This document shows, piece after piece, positions 8,840-16,778 of a stretch of 64,000 nt of DNA. How positions within the stretch are numbered: position 1 is the stretch's first letter; each line of letters begins with the position of its first letter. This DNA is from Croceivirga sp009797885. GTDB lineage: Bacteria; Bacteroidota; Bacteroidia; Flavobacteriales; Flavobacteriaceae. A program made the position numbers and the translations under genes. The notes under the pieces were generated by a model. The model ran no database searches and had not been told where the DNA came from. It was given only the letters and a program-made list of their open reading frames with translations. The stretch covers positions 2,170,001 to 2,234,000 of the forward strand of contig AP035880.1 of the NCBI GenBank assembly GCA_045866215.1, written 5' to 3'.

Positions 8840-10054
8840 ATGCTCGAAAAGAAAGCCATTACACTGGAAAAAGGGATACTTATTGGGGTAATCAATAAGA
8901 ATCAAAATTTGGAAAAGGTCACCGAATATTTGGACGAACTGGAATTCCTTACCTACACTGCCGGTGGGGAGGTAAGCAAAAGGTTTGTGCAACGTATGGA
9001 AGTACCCAACCCAAAAACGTATATCGGGACCGGAAAAATGGAGGAAGTACAGACCTATGTAAAGGAAAATGACATAGGTTCCGTCATTTTTGATGATGAA
9101 CTCACCCCTGCCCAACAGAATAATATTGAAAAACTACTGCGCTGCAAAATCCTGGATCGAACCAGTCTAATTCTGGATATTTTTGCGCAACGTGCCCAGA
9201 CCAGTTATGCAAGGACCCAGGTGGAATTGGCGCAATATGAGTATCTCCTCCCCAGGCTTACCGGGCTTTGGACACACTTGGAAAGGCAACGAGGGGGAAT
9301 TGGAATGCGGGGCCCCGGGGAAACCGAAATTGAAACGGATAGACGTATTGTGCGGGATAGGATCGCTTTGCTCAAAAAAAAGTTGACCAAGATCGATCGT
9401 CAGATGGAGACCCAGCGCGGCAATCGTGGTGCCCTCGTCCGTGTAGCCCTGGTGGGATATACCAACGTAGGAAAGTCCACTTTGATGAACGTCATAAGCA
9501 AAAGCGATGTTTTTGCGGAAAACAAACTCTTTGCCACCCTGGATACCACGGTACGAAAAGTGGTTATCGGAAACCTTCCCTTTCTATTGAGCGATACCGT
9601 AGGTTTTATACGAAAGCTCCCAACACAATTGGTGGAAAGCTTTAAAAGTACTTTGGATGAGGTACGGGAAGCTGATTTACTGTTGCATGTCGTAGATATT
9701 TCCCACCCTAATTTTGAAGAGCATATTGCATCGGTCCACAAGATTTTGGATGAAATTGAAAGCTCGGATAAAAAGACCATTATGGTCTTCAACAAAATCG
9801 ATCAGTATGAACCGGAGGTTATTGAAGAGGGCGATTTGGAAACAGAACGAACCAAATCCCATTTTACCTTGGAGGAATGGCAAAAGACATGGTTCAATAA
9901 AATTGGTGACAGGGCCCTGTTCATTTCGGCATTGAACAAAGAGAATCTGGACGATTTTAGAAAACGGGTTTACCAGGAAGTGCGCCGTATTCACGTTATC
10001 CGATTTCCCTACAACAACTTTTTGTATCCGGAAAATCTGGATGAATACGCTTAA
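8840..10054 (+). CDS. hflX: GTPase HflX
   Basis: A 404-residue translational GTPase that binds the 50S subunit and splits stalled ribosomes. The N-terminal HflX domain (TYIGTGKMEEV, VIFDDELTPAQ, RTQVELAQYEYLLPRL, RGPGETEIETDRR) precedes a G domain with GYTNVGKST (G1), DTVGFIRKLP (G3) and NKID (G4). The frame is open further upstream, but the start at 8840 begins with the family-typical MLEKK; a longer reading would run through the divergent EEP gene. A bidirectional terminator follows 180 bases downstream. Confidence 0.95.
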   Translation: MLEKKAITLEKGILIGVINKNQNLEKVTEYLDELEFLTYTAGGEVSKRFVQRMEVPNPKTYIGTGKMEEVQTYVKENDIGSVIFDDELTPAQQNNIEKLLRCKILDRTSLILDIFAQRAQTSYARTQVELAQYEYLLPRLTGLWTHLERQRGGIGMRGPGETEIETDRRIVRDRIALLKKKLTKIDRQMETQRGNRGALVRVALVGYTNVGKSTLMNVISKSDVFAENKLFATLDTTVRKVVIGNLPFLLSDTVGFIRKLPTQLVESFKSTLDEVREADLLLHVVDISHPNFEEHIASVHKILDEIESSDKKTIMVFNKIDQYEPEVIEEGDLETERTKSHFTLEEWQKTWFNKIGDRALFISALNKENLDDFRKRVYQEVRRIHVIRFPYNNFLYPENLDEYA

Positions 10055-10234
10055 ACCTTAATTTTTCTGACAGAAAAATCCAATTTTTTGCAAACAACAA
10101 CATTCCGCTGTTTTACATCAAAAAAATTCAACTTAAAAATGTACGCGTTACATTGCACGTGATTTTAGGGTTACCCCCAAAAACCGCTAAAAACAACTAC
10201 AATAATCAACCAAACGAACTGAGCTTACCTCACG

Positions 10235-10264
10235 AAAAAGCCCTTGGAATTCCAAGGGCTTTTT
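10235..10264. terminator. Bidirectional intrinsic terminator between hflX and the DUF3078 gene
   Basis: A perfect 30-base palindrome with core AAGCCCTTGGAATTCCAAGG, flanked by A runs on the left and T runs on the right. It sits between convergent genes and can serve both strands. The other 200 bases between hflX and the DUF3078 gene are AT-rich and show no gene. Confidence 0.85.
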
Positions 10265-10287
10265 TATAGGCTTCAAAGGGCCCTCTT

Positions 10288-11214
10288 TTAAAAAGCGTAA
10301 CTGAGTCCCAAGGTCCAAAATGTTTGAAGTTCGTTATCAATGGTATCAAAAGTGGCGGTGGTATTGCCCAGGGTATTTACCTCGTAGTTCAAGGCCTCCT
10401 GTTTATTGCTGCGCAATCCAAAGTCGAAACCAACCCCAATGGCCTTCCATAACGTATAAGCAAATCCATTTGTCCAGGTCCAGTTGCTAAGGTCACTGTC
10501 TTCATAACTCGCAAATATGGATACATTACTTTTAAAGCTGATCGCCCCTATTTGCCTTGTGTAATCCGCTAGGATTTTTGCCCCTGCCGATGAGTTGAAA
10601 ATGGTATCGTCCTCGGCAAAAACAAAGTTGTAGTTCAATGGGTGCATCACCACAACCAAATTCGTAATGGGTGTCCAGGTGACCCCTACACCCAAATCCA
10701 GATAGCCCGGATCATTGAAGTTGTTCAACAACGTGGTGCGATATTCCATCAATCCCGAAACGGCCCATTTTTCGCTCAGTTTTCTACCGTATAGCGAAGA
10801 AAGGTTGAAAACGTCCGTAGTGGGTTGAAAACTGTCATCGTCATTGGGGTCATCTTTATCGTCAATCTTTACCCATGTCAAATTTGTGGTCAGGGCATTT
10901 CTCCAAAAGAACTTCTCCTGCTGTAGATTGGCAAAAGCATTGCCCGTAATGCCAATGTTTCCGGCATTGTTGTTTGGCGTGCCCTGTGCAAACCAATTGT
11001 TGAATTGGGAAATGGTTCCGCCAATGGTACCAAATGCCCCAATTTTCCAGCCCGGTAGAGCATCAATTTGGGCTTGAATGGCATCTACCCTCCCTTGGAT
11101 AGCAGCAATGGAATCCTTTTTTTCGGCCAATTGTGTTTTCAGCTCATCCTCGGTCTGGGCATGGGCACATAGCATTCCCCCAAAAGCAAGTAATGCTAAG
11201 ACTGCTTTTTTCAT
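10288..11214 (-). CDS. DUF3078 outer-membrane protein
   Basis: A 308-residue exported protein with signal peptide (AHAQ, residue 20), a short coiled-coil segment (about 22-52, heptads of KDSIAAIQGRVDAIQ type) and a long region of alternating beta strands starting at GWKIGAFGTIGG. The run of amphipathic strands and the C-terminal LSYAF ending fit an outer-membrane barrel. The DUF3078 family is typical of Bacteroidota and its role is unknown. The gene is monocistronic, with a well-formed promoter 30 bases upstream. Confidence 0.85.
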   Translation of the reverse strand: MKKAVLALLAFGGMLCAHAQTEDELKTQLAEKKDSIAAIQGRVDAIQAQIDALPGWKIGAFGTIGGTISQFNNWFAQGTPNNNAGNIGITGNAFANLQQEKFFWRNALTTNLTWVKIDDKDDPNDDDSFQPTTDVFNLSSLYGRKLSEKWAVSGLMEYRTTLLNNFNDPGYLDLGVGVTWTPITNLVVVMHPLNYNFVFAEDDTIFNSSAGAKILADYTRQIGAISFKSNVSIFASYEDSDLSNWTWTNGFAYTLWKAIGVGFDFGLRSNKQEALNYEVNTLGNTTATFDTIDNELQTFWTLGLSYAF

Positions 11215-11243
11215 AGTGTTTAGTGTTTATGGAATTAGAAACG

Positions 11244-11271
11244 CAAATGTAAGAATAGTCACATAGGGCAA
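11244..11271 (-). promoter_or_regulatory. Promoter of the DUF3078 gene (TTG-N17-TACATTTG)
   Basis: On the minus strand a TTG (11269-11271) is followed after 17 bases by TACATTTG (11244-11251), a full match to the Bacteroidota housekeeping promoter. The leader would be about 25 bases. Confidence 0.68.
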
Positions 11272-11300
11272 AAAATAATTTACCTTCTCTTAAAATTGAC

Positions 11301-11657
11301 TTATTGGTCCATTCGTCGTATTTCCGTAATTTCAAAAAAGTCTGCGCAGATATCCTCTGTTTCGAACGACTCGTAAATAAATCCGCTGAACACGACGTTT
11401 ATGCCCTCTTCTTGAAATTCTTCGGTAAGATTACACGGGGCAAACAATCCAGTAGCACTCATTGATACACCCATATTTGGCGCAATAGTGTAAGCCGAAA
11501 TGCAGTGTTCAATTGTTCCGCTACTATTATCGACGGTCCCAACGATTTGGCGACCTTCTTCTTGAAAACAGCCTAATTCAGGGTTATTATCATCTTCGGA
11601 GCACCCTATAAACCACCCCAAAAAAAGCAAAAGTCCAGCAACTGTTTTTGTTTTCAA
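11301..11657 (-). CDS. Small hypothetical lipoprotein
   Basis: A 118-residue protein with a lipoprotein signal (FIGCSEDD, Cys 19) and an acidic stretch right after the cysteine, the usual flavobacterial surface-export pattern. Mature Cys residues could form disulfides. No family recognised and no enzymatic motif seen. It lies between the DUF3078 gene and DUF2480 on the same strand, with 140 bases upstream, so it is probably transcribed on its own. Confidence 0.7.
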   Translation of the reverse strand: MKTKTVAGLLLFLGWFIGCSEDDNNPELGCFQEEGRQIVGTVDNSSGTIEHCISAYTIAPNMGVSMSATGLFAPCNLTEEFQEEGINVVFSGFIYESFETEDICADFFEITEIRRMDQ

Positions 11658-11797
11658 TGTATTGAATTAAGGTGTATTGGTGTTCTGCTTTTTAGATGGG
11701 AATTCCCAAAAAAGTTGCGCGCTGTTTGGGATTCTCCCGGCAGTTTTAAAACTAAATCCTGTATTCCCTGTAATCCTGTACGGGTAAGGTCAAAAAT

Positions 11798-12301
11798 TTA
11801 CCGCCGCTTAAAAATAGGCACCGAGGAACAGGCTTCCCCGTACATTACGCTTTTGGCGACCTCCTGAATCTTTTCCACGGCAAAGATGTAGGCATTCTGC
11901 GGGACGGGCTTGTGGGAACACCCTTTTATAATAACCGGTTTATCCTTAAAGGTGGACACATCCAAATCCCTCAGGATATCTTGATAAATAGCCGTTTCCA
12001 AGGTTTCCAAATCACCAACCACCACCTTTTTGGCAAACGGTCCCAAGCGGGACGCCAGAAACATATAGGCCCAGCCCGGAATTATGGCATCCGATGAGCA
12101 GGTCAAAGCCACATAGTGATCTTGGTACTGCGTCCAATCATGTTCCAACGCCTTGGTTCGGAACTCCTTTTCCCTTAAAATAAGCCCTTCAAAAAGCCAG
12201 TCCTTAATGTCCAGGACCAAGCGCTGACCTGTTGGATACAATTCTTCCAAATCAAAGGTGATCAATTTGCTTTGGGCTACCCTATTTACTATTTCAGACA
12301 T
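11798..12301 (-). CDS. DUF2480 family protein
   Basis: A 167-residue cytosolic protein matching the flavobacterial DUF2480 family (start MSEIVNRVAQSKL, internal DWTQYQDHYVALTCSSDAI, GCSHKPVPQNAYI). Several Cys and His residues (CSSDAI, KGCSHKP, GEACSS) could bind a metal or cluster, which is inference. It is the last gene of the suf run, 148 bases after the DUF59 gene, so a link to Fe-S assembly is plausible but unproven. Confidence 0.82.
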   Translation of the reverse strand: MSEIVNRVAQSKLITFDLEELYPTGQRLVLDIKDWLFEGLILREKEFRTKALEHDWTQYQDHYVALTCSSDAIIPGWAYMFLASRLGPFAKKVVVGDLETLETAIYQDILRDLDVSTFKDKPVIIKGCSHKPVPQNAYIFAVEKIQEVAKSVMYGEACSSVPIFKRR

Positions 12302-12378
12302 CGGAATTCAGTTTTTGTTGTTCACGCGTTTGATTGGGCCAAATATCGTTTTTGGAATTTCTTCTTTCGTTGATCTTT

Positions 12379-12444
12379 CATTCCTTCAAAAGCAGGAATC
12401 TACTTCAGTCTTTAGATGGATTCCGTATCACCTACGGAATGACA
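12379..12444. repeat. Degenerate REP-like palindromic repeat in the suf operon
   Basis: An imperfect palindromic element starting CATTCCTTCAAAAGCAGGAA and ending CCTACGGAATGACAA, with GATGGATTCC inside. It fits a dispersed flavobacterial repeat whose arms read roughly CATTCCTGCnnnnGCAGGAAT. It lies in the 148-base spacer between the DUF59 and DUF2480 genes. Two related copies sit in the same operon. Confidence 0.6.
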
Positions 12445-12449
12445 ACCTG

Positions 12450-12779
12450 CTATAACAACCCTAGTTCCAGTTTGGCCTCTTCACTCATCAAATCCTGGGT
12501 CCAGGGCGGGTCAAAGGTGATTTCTACCGCAACATCCTTTAAAATATCTATGGATTTTACCTTTTCCTCCACCTCTACCGGTAAGGTTTCTGCAACGGGA
12601 CAATTGGGTGAAGTCAAGGTCATTAGAATTTTCACCTCATACTCCTCATTGACCAAAACGTCATATATAAGCCCCAATTCATAAATATCCACAGGGATTT
12701 CTGGATCGTATATGGTCTTTAAAACCTTAACGATTTTTTCCCCCAGTTCCGTAGTATCTATAGTTACTTCTTCGCTCAT
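12450..12779 (-). CDS. SUF-associated DUF59/MIP18 family Fe-S assembly factor
   Basis: A 109-residue MIP18/DUF59 domain protein (KTIYDPEIPVDIYELGLIYD; LTSPNCPVAETLP with the conserved Cys; ITFDPPWTQDLMSEEAK). In other bacteria such SufT/PaaD-like proteins help mature Fe-S clusters. It lies four bases downstream of sufE and clearly belongs to the suf operon. I leave the symbol blank because sufT is applied inconsistently in this phylum. Confidence 0.9.
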   Translation of the reverse strand: MSEEVTIDTTELGEKIVKVLKTIYDPEIPVDIYELGLIYDVLVNEEYEVKILMTLTSPNCPVAETLPVEVEEKVKSIDILKDVAVEITFDPPWTQDLMSEEAKLELGLL

Positions 12780-12783
12780 TTCC

Positions 12784-13206
12784 TTAGTTTAATTGTGTTT
12801 GATAGGCAATGGCGTAAAGCTTCAATTGCTTTATCATACTTACCAAACCGTTTGCCCTTGTGGGGGATAAGTGTTCCTTAAGCCCTATTTCATCAATAAA
12901 TGCCGTATCCGCATCTATGATGTCCTGAGGCTTTTGATTGCTAAAAGCCCGAATCAATATGGCAATAATGCCCTTGGTGATAATGGCATCACTATCTGCC
13001 GTAAAAACCAATCGGTCGTCATTCAATTCTGCATGCACCCAAACCTTGCTCTGACAGCCTTTTATGATGTTGTCATCGGTTTTGTATTCCTCTTTTATCA
13101 AGGGAAGGGATTTCCCCAATCCTATCATGTATTCATACTTTTCCATCCAGTCCTCGAACAAACTAAATTCGTCCACAATCCCTTCCTGAATTTCTTGGAT
13201 ACCCAT
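12784..13206 (-). CDS. sufE: Cysteine desulfuration protein SufE
   Basis: A 140-residue sulfur acceptor that takes persulfide from SufS through its conserved cysteine and passes it to the SufBCD scaffold. The active Cys is in IIKGCQSKVWV near residue 55; the N-terminal helix EDWMEKYEYMIGLGKSLP is typical. I place the start at MGIQEIQ (13206) rather than six codons upstream because it matches the usual SufE N-terminus. It lies 62 bases after sufS in the same operon. Confidence 0.94.
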   Translation of the reverse strand: MGIQEIQEGIVDEFSLFEDWMEKYEYMIGLGKSLPLIKEEYKTDDNIIKGCQSKVWVHAELNDDRLVFTADSDAIITKGIIAILIRAFSNQKPQDIIDADTAFIDEIGLKEHLSPTRANGLVSMIKQLKLYAIAYQTQLN

Positions 13207-13268
13207 GTTCAAATTTTTATGCAAAAGTACAAAGCGAAAGACGGTTGTTCAATTCCTTTGGGAATTCT

Positions 13269-14495
13269 TTATATAAGCATGTTCCGAGCTTTTTGTACCC
13301 CCGCTACAAGCGCGTCTATTTCGGCTTTGGTATTATAAAAACTGAAGCTTGCCCTAACCGTTCCCGGAATTTGGTAAAAATCCATAATGGGTTGTGCGCA
13401 GTGATGGCCCGTACGGACGGCGATGCCCAGTTTGTCCAAAATGGTCCCGATATCATAGGGATGTATCCCTTTAATATTAAAGGAGACCACGGCCGCTTTT
13501 TGAGAGGCCTCCCCATATATTTTTAGGCCCTCTATCTTCTTTAACTCCGAGGTAGCATAGTGCAAAAGCTCCTCCTCATACGCTGCAATGGCCTCAAAAC
13601 CTATGCTGTTCATATAATCCAAGGCCGCACCAAAGGCAATACCCCCTGCTATGTTGGGTGTTCCTGCCTCAAACTTATGGGGCAGATCGGCATAGGTGGT
13701 TTTTTCAAAAGTAACTTCGGCAATCATTTCACCACCGCCCTGGTATGGCGGAAGTTTGTTGAGCCATTCTTCCTTTCCATAAAGCACGCCCACTCCCGTT
13801 GGCCCGCATACTTTATGTGCGGAAACGGTATAAAAATCCACATCCAATGCCCGAACATCCGCTTTAATATGTGGTGCTGCCTGTGCGCCGTCCACCAATA
13901 CCGCGGCACCCACAGCATGTGCGGCATCTATGATTTTTTTTATGGGATTGATTGTCCCCAAGGCATTGGACACATGATTGCAGAATACCAACTTTGTCCT
14001 ATTGGAAAGCAAATTGTGATACGAGTCCATGACCAATTCCCCATCCTGGTTCATAGGAATCACCTTCAACTGTGCGCCGGTACGCTCACAGAGCATTTGC
14101 CAGGGCACAATGTTGGAATGGTGTTCCATGGCGGACACCAAAATCTCGTCCCCTGATTTTAAAAACCCTGAAAAACCATTGGCCACAAGATTGATGGCGT
14201 GGGTTGTTCCCGAAGTGAAAATCACTTCATGGGACTTGCCGATATTAAAGTGTTTTTGGATTTTGATCCGTGCCTGTTCATAGGCGTCCGTGGCTTCCTG
14301 GGACAGGAAATGTACCCCCCGGTGGATATTGGCATTATAGTTTTGATAATAGTGTACAATAACATCAATAACCTGTTGAGGCGTCTGCGAAGTAGCCGCA
14401 TTATCAAAATAGACCAAGGGTCTTCCGTTGACCTCTCGATTTAAAATGGGGAAGTCCTTCCGGATTTTTTGGATATCCAATGTGGTTTCTGTCAT
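13269..14495 (-). CDS. sufS: Cysteine desulfurase SufS
   Basis: A 408-residue PLP enzyme of class V aminotransferase fold that removes sulfur from cysteine for Fe-S synthesis. Landmarks: YFDNAATSQTPQ near the N-terminus, VDGAQAAPH with the PLP-binding Asp, the PLP lysine in TVSAHKVCGPTG near residue 230, and the catalytic Cys in RTGHHCAQP near residue 365. The short active-site loop RTGHHC marks the SufS (group II) type. It is followed by sufE, its partner. Confidence 0.96.
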   Translation of the reverse strand: MTETTLDIQKIRKDFPILNREVNGRPLVYFDNAATSQTPQQVIDVIVHYYQNYNANIHRGVHFLSQEATDAYEQARIKIQKHFNIGKSHEVIFTSGTTHAINLVANGFSGFLKSGDEILVSAMEHHSNIVPWQMLCERTGAQLKVIPMNQDGELVMDSYHNLLSNRTKLVFCNHVSNALGTINPIKKIIDAAHAVGAAVLVDGAQAAPHIKADVRALDVDFYTVSAHKVCGPTGVGVLYGKEEWLNKLPPYQGGGEMIAEVTFEKTTYADLPHKFEAGTPNIAGGIAFGAALDYMNSIGFEAIAAYEEELLHYATSELKKIEGLKIYGEASQKAAVVSFNIKGIHPYDIGTILDKLGIAVRTGHHCAQPIMDFYQIPGTVRASFSFYNTKAEIDALVAGVQKARNMLI

Positions 14496-14499
14496 AAGC

Positions 14500-14526
14500 G
14501 GGTTACTGCTTTCGCAGGGAATGACA
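14500..14526. repeat. Short REP-like repeat remnant between sufD and sufS
   Basis: The 35-base spacer holds ACTGCTTTCGCAGGGAATGA, matching the right arm of the palindromic repeats at 12379 and 15859. Only one arm remains. Confidence 0.5.
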
Positions 14527-14530
14527 TTAA

Positions 14531-15847
14531 TTACATTTCAAAACCGACCCTGACCCCAAGCTTTTGGGCGATAAGGGAATTGATTCGTGTTTTTAACTCC
14601 GGTATGCGTACACTTTCCAGAACATTGTTCGCAAAGGCATACATCAAAAGGGCGGTTGCCTCCTTTTTAGGAATACCCCGTGACTGTAGGTAAAACAAGG
14701 CGTCTTCATCCAATTGACCTATGGTGCACCCGTGGGAGCACTTAACGTCATCCGCAAAAATTTCCAACTGCGGTTTGGTATTTACCGTTGCCTGATCACT
14801 GATCAATATGTTATTGTTCTGTTGAAAGGCGTTGGTCTTTTGGGCAATCTTATCCACAATAATCTTTCCATTGAAGACCCCCGTGGATTTTTCCCCAAAA
14901 ATACCTTTGTAGTCCTGATGGCTCTCGCAATTAGGTTGTGCATGATGTACCAGGGTATGATGGTCCACATGTTGTTTTTCCCCAAGGATGGTCACCCCTT
15001 TTAGGGTAGAATCGATACGTTCCCCATCTTGATAAAAATTCAAATTGTTCCGGGTAAGTTTTCCGCCAAAAGAGAACGTATGCACGCTAACGTTACTGGT
15101 ATCTTTCTGGTCAATATAGGTGTTGTCCACCAAAGTGGCCGATTCCTTATCATTTTGAACCTTGTAATAATCTATCCTCGCGCTTTTGGCCGCAAAAATT
15201 TCGGTAACGGAGTTCGTGAAAACTGCATTTTCCGTTAAACTTTGGTGCCGTTCTATTACCTGAAGTTCCGCGTTTTCCTCTGCAATAATCAAATTACGGG
15301 GCTGTAATAGCAAAGCAGCCTCATTACCCGTAGCCAAATGTAGAATTTGAATGGGCTTTCTGGGTGCTTTGTTTTTGGGAATATAAATATAGGCTCCTTC
15401 TTTGCTAAAAGCCGTATTCAGGGTCGTCAAGGATTCGTCTTTGGAGGCCACCTTGTTGAAATAGACATCGATGACCTGTCTGTACATGGGCTTTGTCAAG
15501 GCAGAACTCATTAAACAGACATCGACGCCATCATGCGTGGTCTCGGACAAGTAGCTACTGTAGATACCGTCAATAAATACAATTTTATAGGTATCTATTT
15601 CGTGGAGAAAGTACTTTTTGACATCCTTATATTCCAGTACATTCTCTTTCTTGGGGAACACACTGAAATCAATCTTCTGCAAATTGTTCAGCGAAGTATA
15701 TTTCCAAGCTTCTTGCTTTTTGTTTGGAAAGCCTTTGAGCTCAAAATTTTTAATGGCCGCTGAACGGATATCATGAACGGGATGGTTGACATCAACTTTA
15801 CTTTCGAATGCCAAAAAGGACGATACCAGTTTATCTTTTAAATCCAT
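14531..15847 (-). CDS. sufD: Fe-S cluster assembly protein SufD
   Basis: A 438-residue right-handed beta-helix scaffold subunit that pairs with SufB and SufC. It shows the SufBD core (HHTLVHHAQPNCESHQDYKG near residues 295-315, FNGKIIVDKIAQKTNAFQ) and the conserved DDVKCSHGCTIGQLDEDALFYLQSRG near 370. The N-terminal region GFPNKKQEAWKYTSL is typical of SufD. It lies between sufC and sufS on the same strand. Confidence 0.95.
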   Translation of the reverse strand: MDLKDKLVSSFLAFESKVDVNHPVHDIRSAAIKNFELKGFPNKKQEAWKYTSLNNLQKIDFSVFPKKENVLEYKDVKKYFLHEIDTYKIVFIDGIYSSYLSETTHDGVDVCLMSSALTKPMYRQVIDVYFNKVASKDESLTTLNTAFSKEGAYIYIPKNKAPRKPIQILHLATGNEAALLLQPRNLIIAEENAELQVIERHQSLTENAVFTNSVTEIFAAKSARIDYYKVQNDKESATLVDNTYIDQKDTSNVSVHTFSFGGKLTRNNLNFYQDGERIDSTLKGVTILGEKQHVDHHTLVHHAQPNCESHQDYKGIFGEKSTGVFNGKIIVDKIAQKTNAFQQNNNILISDQATVNTKPQLEIFADDVKCSHGCTIGQLDEDALFYLQSRGIPKKEATALLMYAFANNVLESVRIPELKTRINSLIAQKLGVRVGFEM

Positions 15848-15858
15848 ATGCTATTGTT

Positions 15859-15957
15859 GTCCTTCCTGTCAAAGCAGGAATTTTTGATTTGTTTTCCTTA
15901 TTTCGATGGATTCCCTGTTTCACTTTGACCTGACTTGGTGCAAGCTCGGGAATGATA
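15859..15957. repeat. REP-like palindromic repeat between sufC and sufD
   Basis: Nearly the whole 113-base spacer is an imperfect copy of the element at 12379, starting GTCCTTCCTGTCAAAGCAGG, with GATGGATTCCCTGTTTCA in the middle and GGGAATGATAA at the end. The two arms can pair partly and would form a stem-loop in the suf mRNA. Confidence 0.55.
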
Positions 15958-15960
15958 ACA

Positions 15961-16713
15961 TTAAACGACTACTTCTTGCTTGATCCAATCGTAACCTTTT
16001 TCCTCCAGTTCCAAAGCCAGTTCCTTACCACCGGACTTTGCAATTCGCCCGTCAAAAAGCACGTGCACATAATCGGGAATAATGTATTCCAACAATCTTT
16101 GGTAATGGGTAATGACCACAATGGCATTGTCCTTGCTCCGCAATTTGTTCACACCATTGGCCACAATGCGCAAGGCGTCGATATCCAATCCGGAATCCGT
16201 TTCGTCCAAAATGGCCAATTTGGGTTCCATCATGGCCAATTGAAAGATTTCATTGCGTTTTTTCTCCCCTCCGGAAAAACCTTCGTTCAAGGAACGTGAA
16301 AGGAATTTTCTATCGATTTCCAACATTTCGGACTTTTCCCGGATCAACTTGAGCATTTCATTGGCCGGCATATCCTCCAAACCTTTGGCTTTTCTACTTT
16401 CGTTGATGGCCGTTTTCATGAAGTTGGTCACCGTTACTCCCGGAATTTCCACAGGATACTGAAACGACATAAAAATACCTTTATGTGCCCTTTCTTCTGG
16501 CGCCAGTTCCTCCAAATCCTCCCCTTCCAAGGAAATGCTTCCCTTTTTTACTTCAAAATCCTCTTTCCCGGCAATTACCGAGGCCAATGTGCTCTTACCG
16601 GAACCGTTAGGTCCCATAATGGCGTGTACCTCCCCAGGGTTCACGGTAAGGTTTATTCCTTTCAGAATCTTTTTATCCTCAACACCGGCGTGTAAATCTT
16701 TGATTTCTAACAT
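15961..16713 (-). CDS. sufC: Fe-S cluster assembly ATPase SufC
   Basis: A 250-residue ABC-type ATPase of the SufBCD complex. Walker A GPNGSGKST near residue 35, the signature FSGGEKKRNE near 150, Walker B LAILDETDSGLD near 175 and the switch His in VVITHYQR are all present. It drives conformational change of SufB/SufD during cluster assembly. It follows sufB by 65 bases. Confidence 0.97.
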   Translation of the reverse strand: MLEIKDLHAGVEDKKILKGINLTVNPGEVHAIMGPNGSGKSTLASVIAGKEDFEVKKGSISLEGEDLEELAPEERAHKGIFMSFQYPVEIPGVTVTNFMKTAINESRKAKGLEDMPANEMLKLIREKSEMLEIDRKFLSRSLNEGFSGGEKKRNEIFQLAMMEPKLAILDETDSGLDIDALRIVANGVNKLRSKDNAIVVITHYQRLLEYIIPDYVHVLFDGRIAKSGGKELALELEEKGYDWIKQEVVV

Positions 16714-16778
16714 AACTATTAACTACGGTTATTTTAAATATTTTGATGCCTTGGGCATACGTTGCATGGTCTTTGGAT

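Noticed and set aside
12334..12684. Plus-strand open frame across the suf repeat and DUF59 gene
   Set aside because: Antisense shadow of the DUF59 gene, low-complexity Ser/Thr composition.
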